From: Rebecca billardiae RCC1528
Lineage: Eukaryota; Haptophyta
Reading direction: 5' to 3'
Length of the DNA: 64,000 nt
Assembly (NCBI GenBank): GCA_965240325.2
Contig: OZ251239.1
Location: forward strand, 372,001-436,000
Each line of letters begins with the position of its first letter. Within the stretch, counting starts at the first letter, position 1. Positions 60,946 to 64,000 of the stretch are shown one piece after another. Position numbers and translations under genes: made by a program. The notes under the pieces are model-generated. The model had not been told where the DNA came from and did no database searches. It saw only the letters and a program-made list of their open reading frames with translations.

Positions 60946-63178
60946 ATGCAGCCGCCGATGCCGCAGCAGAACATGGGCCCGGGTGGGCAGCCGACGCACG
61001 GGATGCCGAGGTGCGCCCCGCCCCGCGCCGCGCGCGCCGCCGCCTCGCCCGGCCGCATGCGCGCGCGCGCGCGCGCGCGCGGCGCAGCCACCTGGCAAAA
61101 GGGGGGCGGGCGATCGCGGCGCGTCTGCGCGGCGGTGTGACACGGCGGTCGTGGCGCGCGTCGCGCGCGTGTTCGGCGTGGCACGCGCAGGTACCAGCAC
61201 TACGGCCCGCAGAACCCCGGCCAGCAGATGCCCATGCCACCGCCCACACGCCCTGGCCAACAGCCGGCGGGCGCGCCGCCGCTGCCGATGGGCCACTACG
61301 CGCAGCAGCCGCCTCTGCCGCCGCAGCACCACATGCCGCCCGGCGTGCAGCCGCTGCCACCGCACGCCCAGCAGATGCAGTACGCGCCGCACCACATGCA
61401 GCAGCCGCAGCAGCCGCCCTACCCGCCGTACTCGCACGCGCCGCCGCCGCAGCAGCCCTCGGCCCCAGCGTACGCGTCGGCGCAGCACCAGCAGCCGCCG
61501 CTGCCGCAACCGCCGCTCCCGCCGGCGCAGCAGCAGCCCGCGCCGCCCGCCTCGCACCCCGCCGCCTCGCAGCCGCAGCAGCCCTACGGCGCCTCCGACG
61601 GCGCGCTCCGCGCGAGCGCGCCACCAAAGGACCCGCGGCCCAAAACTGAAGACGTGACCTCGACGCGCGGCAACGACTTCGAGGATTACTTCCTGAAGCG
61701 CGAGCTGCTGATGGGCATCTTCGAGGCGGGGTTCGAGCGCCCCTCGCCCATCCAGGAGGAGTCGATCCCCATCGCGCTCGCCGGCCGCGACATCCTTGCG
61801 CGCGCGAAGAACGGCACGGGCAAGACGGCTGCGTTCACGATCCCGTCGCTTGAGCGCGTCGACGCGTCGAAGAAGGCGATCCAGGTGCTGCTGCTCGTGC
61901 CGACGCGGGAGCTGGCGCTGCAGACGTCGCAGGTGTGCAAGGACCTGGGCAAGCACCTCGGCCTCGAGATCATGGTCTCCACCGGCGGCACCTCGCTCAA
62001 GGACGACATCCTTCGGCTCTACAACACAGTGCACATCCTCGTCGCGACGCCCGGAAGGCTGCTCGACCTGGCCAACAAGGGGGTGGCGCAGCTGCAGCAG
62101 GTGGTGACCGTGGTGATGGACGAGGCGGACAAGCTCCTCTCGCCCGACTTCCAGATGCTCGTCGAGGGCATCTTTGACTACCTCCCGCCGCAGCGCCAAA
62201 TCCTGTGCTACTCGGCCACGTTCCCGGTCAAGGTGAAGGACTTCAAAGACAAGTGGATGCGCAAGCCGTACGAGATCAACCTGATGGAGGAGCTCACGCT
62301 CAAGGGTGCGCGCGCGCAACCGAGCGCGCGCGCGCCGAGCGAGCGCACGGGGCGCCGGAGCGGGCCGAGAGCGAGCGCGCGAGCGAGCGCGCGCCGTCGC
62401 CGCGCGCGCGCCGCCGCCGCCCTCGGCCGAGCGCGCTCACACGCGCGACGCGCACGCGCCCCGCACCCGGCTGCCGCGCGCGCGCGCCGCGCGCGCGCAG
62501 GCGTGACGCAGTACTACGCGTTCGTCGAGGAGCGGCAGAAGGTGCAGTGCCTCAACACGCTCTTCGCCAAGCTGCAGATCAACCAGTCGATCATCTTTTG
62601 CAACTCGGTCAATCGCGTCGAGCTGCTCGCCAAGAAGATCACCGAGCTTGGATACTCGTGCTTCTACATCCACGCGAAGATGCTGCAGTCGCACCGCAAC
62701 CGCGTGTTCCACGATTTCCGCAACGGCGCGTGCCGCAACCTCGTCTCCTCCGACCTCTTCACGCGCGGCATCGACATCCCTTCCGTCAACGTCGTGATCA
62801 ACTTTGACTTCCCGCGATCGGCCGAGACCTACCTGCACCGCATCGGCCGCTCGGGGCGGTTCGGGCACCTCGGTGCGCGGCCGCGCGCGCGTGCGCGGCG
62901 TGGCACACGGCGCGCGCGCGCAGTGCCGCGCGCTGCGCAGTCGCGCGCGGCGGCGGCGGCGGCCCCTGGGCGCACGTGTTGGGCTGGCGGTGCGCTCACG
63001 CGCGCGCTCCGCTGCGCCGCGCGCCCCTGCCTGCGCGCGCGCGCGCGCAGGCCTCGCGGTCAACCTCATCACCTTTGACGACCGCTTCAACCTCTATAAG
63101 ATCGAGAAGGACCTGGAAACGACGATCCAGCCCATCCCGCCCACCGTCAACCCGGAGCTGTACGCGTTCAGCGGCTAG
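60946..63178 (+). CDS. DDX6/DHH1-type DEAD-box RNA helicase (four exons)
   Basis: Exons 60946-61010, 61191-62305, 62501-62872 and 63051-63178; 1680 nt, 559 residues. Introns (180, 195, 178 nt) are GT-AG with ends such as GTGCGCGCG and GCGCGCAG. Residues 1 to about 150 are Pro/Gln-rich ([15 protein letters not shown], then many PQQ/PPQ). The core has every DEAD-box motif: Q motif [10 protein letters not shown], Walker [29 protein letters not shown], then [27 protein letters not shown] and [10 protein letters not shown]. The phrases [20 protein letters not shown] and [19 protein letters not shown] are diagnostic of the DDX6/DHH1 group, which represses translation and promotes mRNA decapping in P-bodies. 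Exon joins restore [10 protein letters not shown] and [15 protein letters not shown] exactly. Confidence 0.95.
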
Positions 63179-63766
63179 CGGGCGGCGGGCCGCGCGGCGG
63201 CCAGGCCGACGCGCGGCGCAGGCGGCGCCGGGCGCGAGCCGTGGGCGCGCCGGGCCGGGCGTCGGTGGGCGCGTCCCCGCGCACCCCTTGCGGGGCGTGC
63301 GGGGTGCGCCCGCCGCGCGCGCCCGGCTGCGCGCGCGCGCGCGCCCGCGGCCGGCTGCGCACACGCCCGCACGTGGAAGCCTCGCGTGCGCGGCGCGCGC
63401 ACAGCCGGCCGCGCGCTGCCTGCGCGCACGCGCGCGGCCCAGCCGCCGCCCGCCGCTGCTGCACACCAAACCTCCCATCCTCCTCCACGTCCACGCGTCC
63501 ACGCTGCACGCGCTCACGGCTCGCACCCGCTGCAAGTCGCGCGCGTGCGCGCGCGCGCGCACCGACTGCGGTGCGCGCGCGCGCGCGGCTGGTCAGGCTA
63601 GCCACGCGCCCTGGGCGCTCGCGCGCGCGCTCACTGGGCGCGCGCGAGCTCCCAGGCGTGCGGTATCGGCCCGGCCGTACGGCCTCTTCACGCGCCGCCG
63701 GCGGCGCAGCGCATGCGCGCGCACTCGTGCGCGCGCGCGCTCCGCGCCCGCCCGCGGCGGCCTACT
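63179..63766. other. GC-rich intergenic region
   Basis: Over 80% GC, dominated by CGCGCG runs. Includes the 3' UTR of the helicase. Multiple frames stay open on both strands, but these are expected in such sequence. Nothing recognisable. Confidence 0.5.
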
Positions 63767-64000
63767 ATGGCCTCCATGCTGTCCGTCCTTTTCTTTTTCT
63801 TTTCTTTTCTTCTCTTCTCTTTTTGCTCGTCGTCTTCGTGCCTCGGCTGCTGCTCGCCGCCGCGCCTTCTCCCATCCGCATCGCACGCTTCGTCGCCGCT
63901 CGACCTCGCCCGAAGCTCCGCACGCCACCCGCGCTCACCCCACGACCAGAGCGCTTTCTGCTCGAGCGCGCCCGCGCGGCGCCGCCGGCGCCATCCGGTG
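63767..64000 (+). CDS. Possible partial gene with signal-peptide-like start, cut by the window end
   Basis: From the ATG at 63767 (context ACTATGG, A at -3 and G at +4) the frame stays open to 64000, 78 codons. Residues 1-20 read MASMLSVLFFFFSFLLFSFC, a hydrophobic leader, followed by Ser/Cys-rich residues and a Ser/Arg/His-rich stretch. The leader is encoded by a CT-rich low-complexity run, so the hydrophobicity could be chance. The remainder does not resemble any family I know. Low confidence. Confidence 0.3.
   Translation, partial: MASMLSVLFFFFSFLLFSFCSSSSCLGCCSPPRLLPSASHASSPLDLARSSARHPRSPHDQSAFCSSAPARRRRRHPV

Overview
The window is nuclear DNA from a GC-rich protist, most likely a eukaryotic alga. 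The genes are eukaryotic: a DDX6/DHH1-type RNA helicase, a CHCHD2/10-type mitochondrial protein, a VIP36/ERGIC-53-type lectin, an F-box protein and an EBAG9-like protein. They carry short GT-AG introns whose ends are almost pure GC (GTGCGCG at the donor, GCGCAG at the acceptor). Third codon positions are nearly all G or C, proteins are Ala/Arg/Gly-rich, and intergenic DNA is less GC-rich and full of microsatellites. I infer a haptophyte-like lineage; the sequence alone does not prove it. No prokaryotic, organellar or viral gene set is present.

Layout. 1-4280 is repeat-only: a ~1 kb foldback with two ~355-bp arms, a 53-bp tandem pair, a 1.5-kb TATC microsatellite and a CT tract. 4.3-17.4 kb holds an F-box protein, an Ala-rich orphan, a four-exon protein of about 1897 residues with an IQ motif and five GAF-like units, and an EamA-type transporter. 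17.4-20.4 kb has no gene I can support. 20.4-26.3 kb holds CHCHD2/10-like, an orphan, a tRNA-derived SINE-like element, an AlkB-like dioxygenase with helical repeats, a small ankyrin protein and a glycosyltransferase-like protein. 27.4-33.1 kb holds two close head-to-head pairs: OMP decarboxylase with a cargo lectin, and a 2OG-Fe(II) oxygenase with an EBAG9-like protein. 34-43.2 kb holds a newly assembled small coiled-coil gene, a frameshifted Bcr/CflA-type MFS transporter, a coiled-coil protein, an ankyrin/F-box-like protein, a ~1.3 kb interval bounded by 31-bp inverted repeats, and a catalytically intact rhomboid protease. 44-48 kb holds a small protein with an internal duplication, an orphan and a secretory-pathway sulfotransferase. 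48.0-51.8 kb is a 1.9-kb unit in two head-to-tail copies. 53.6-60.3 kb is a giant low-complexity reading frame, head-to-head with the DDX6-type helicase at 60.9-63.2 kb. A possible secreted-protein gene runs off the right edge.

The genes do not form one pathway. Themes are the secretory route (lectin, EBAG9-like, sulfotransferase, glycosyltransferase-like), mRNA decay (DDX6), pyrimidine synthesis (OMP decarboxylase), protein turnover (F-box, rhomboid) and sensing (GAF array). I see no defence island, CRISPR array or biosynthetic cluster. The most unusual elements are the GAF array, the GC-mirror introns, the 1.9-kb tandem duplication, the foldback, the stand-alone bacterial-type OMP decarboxylase and the giant low-complexity frame.
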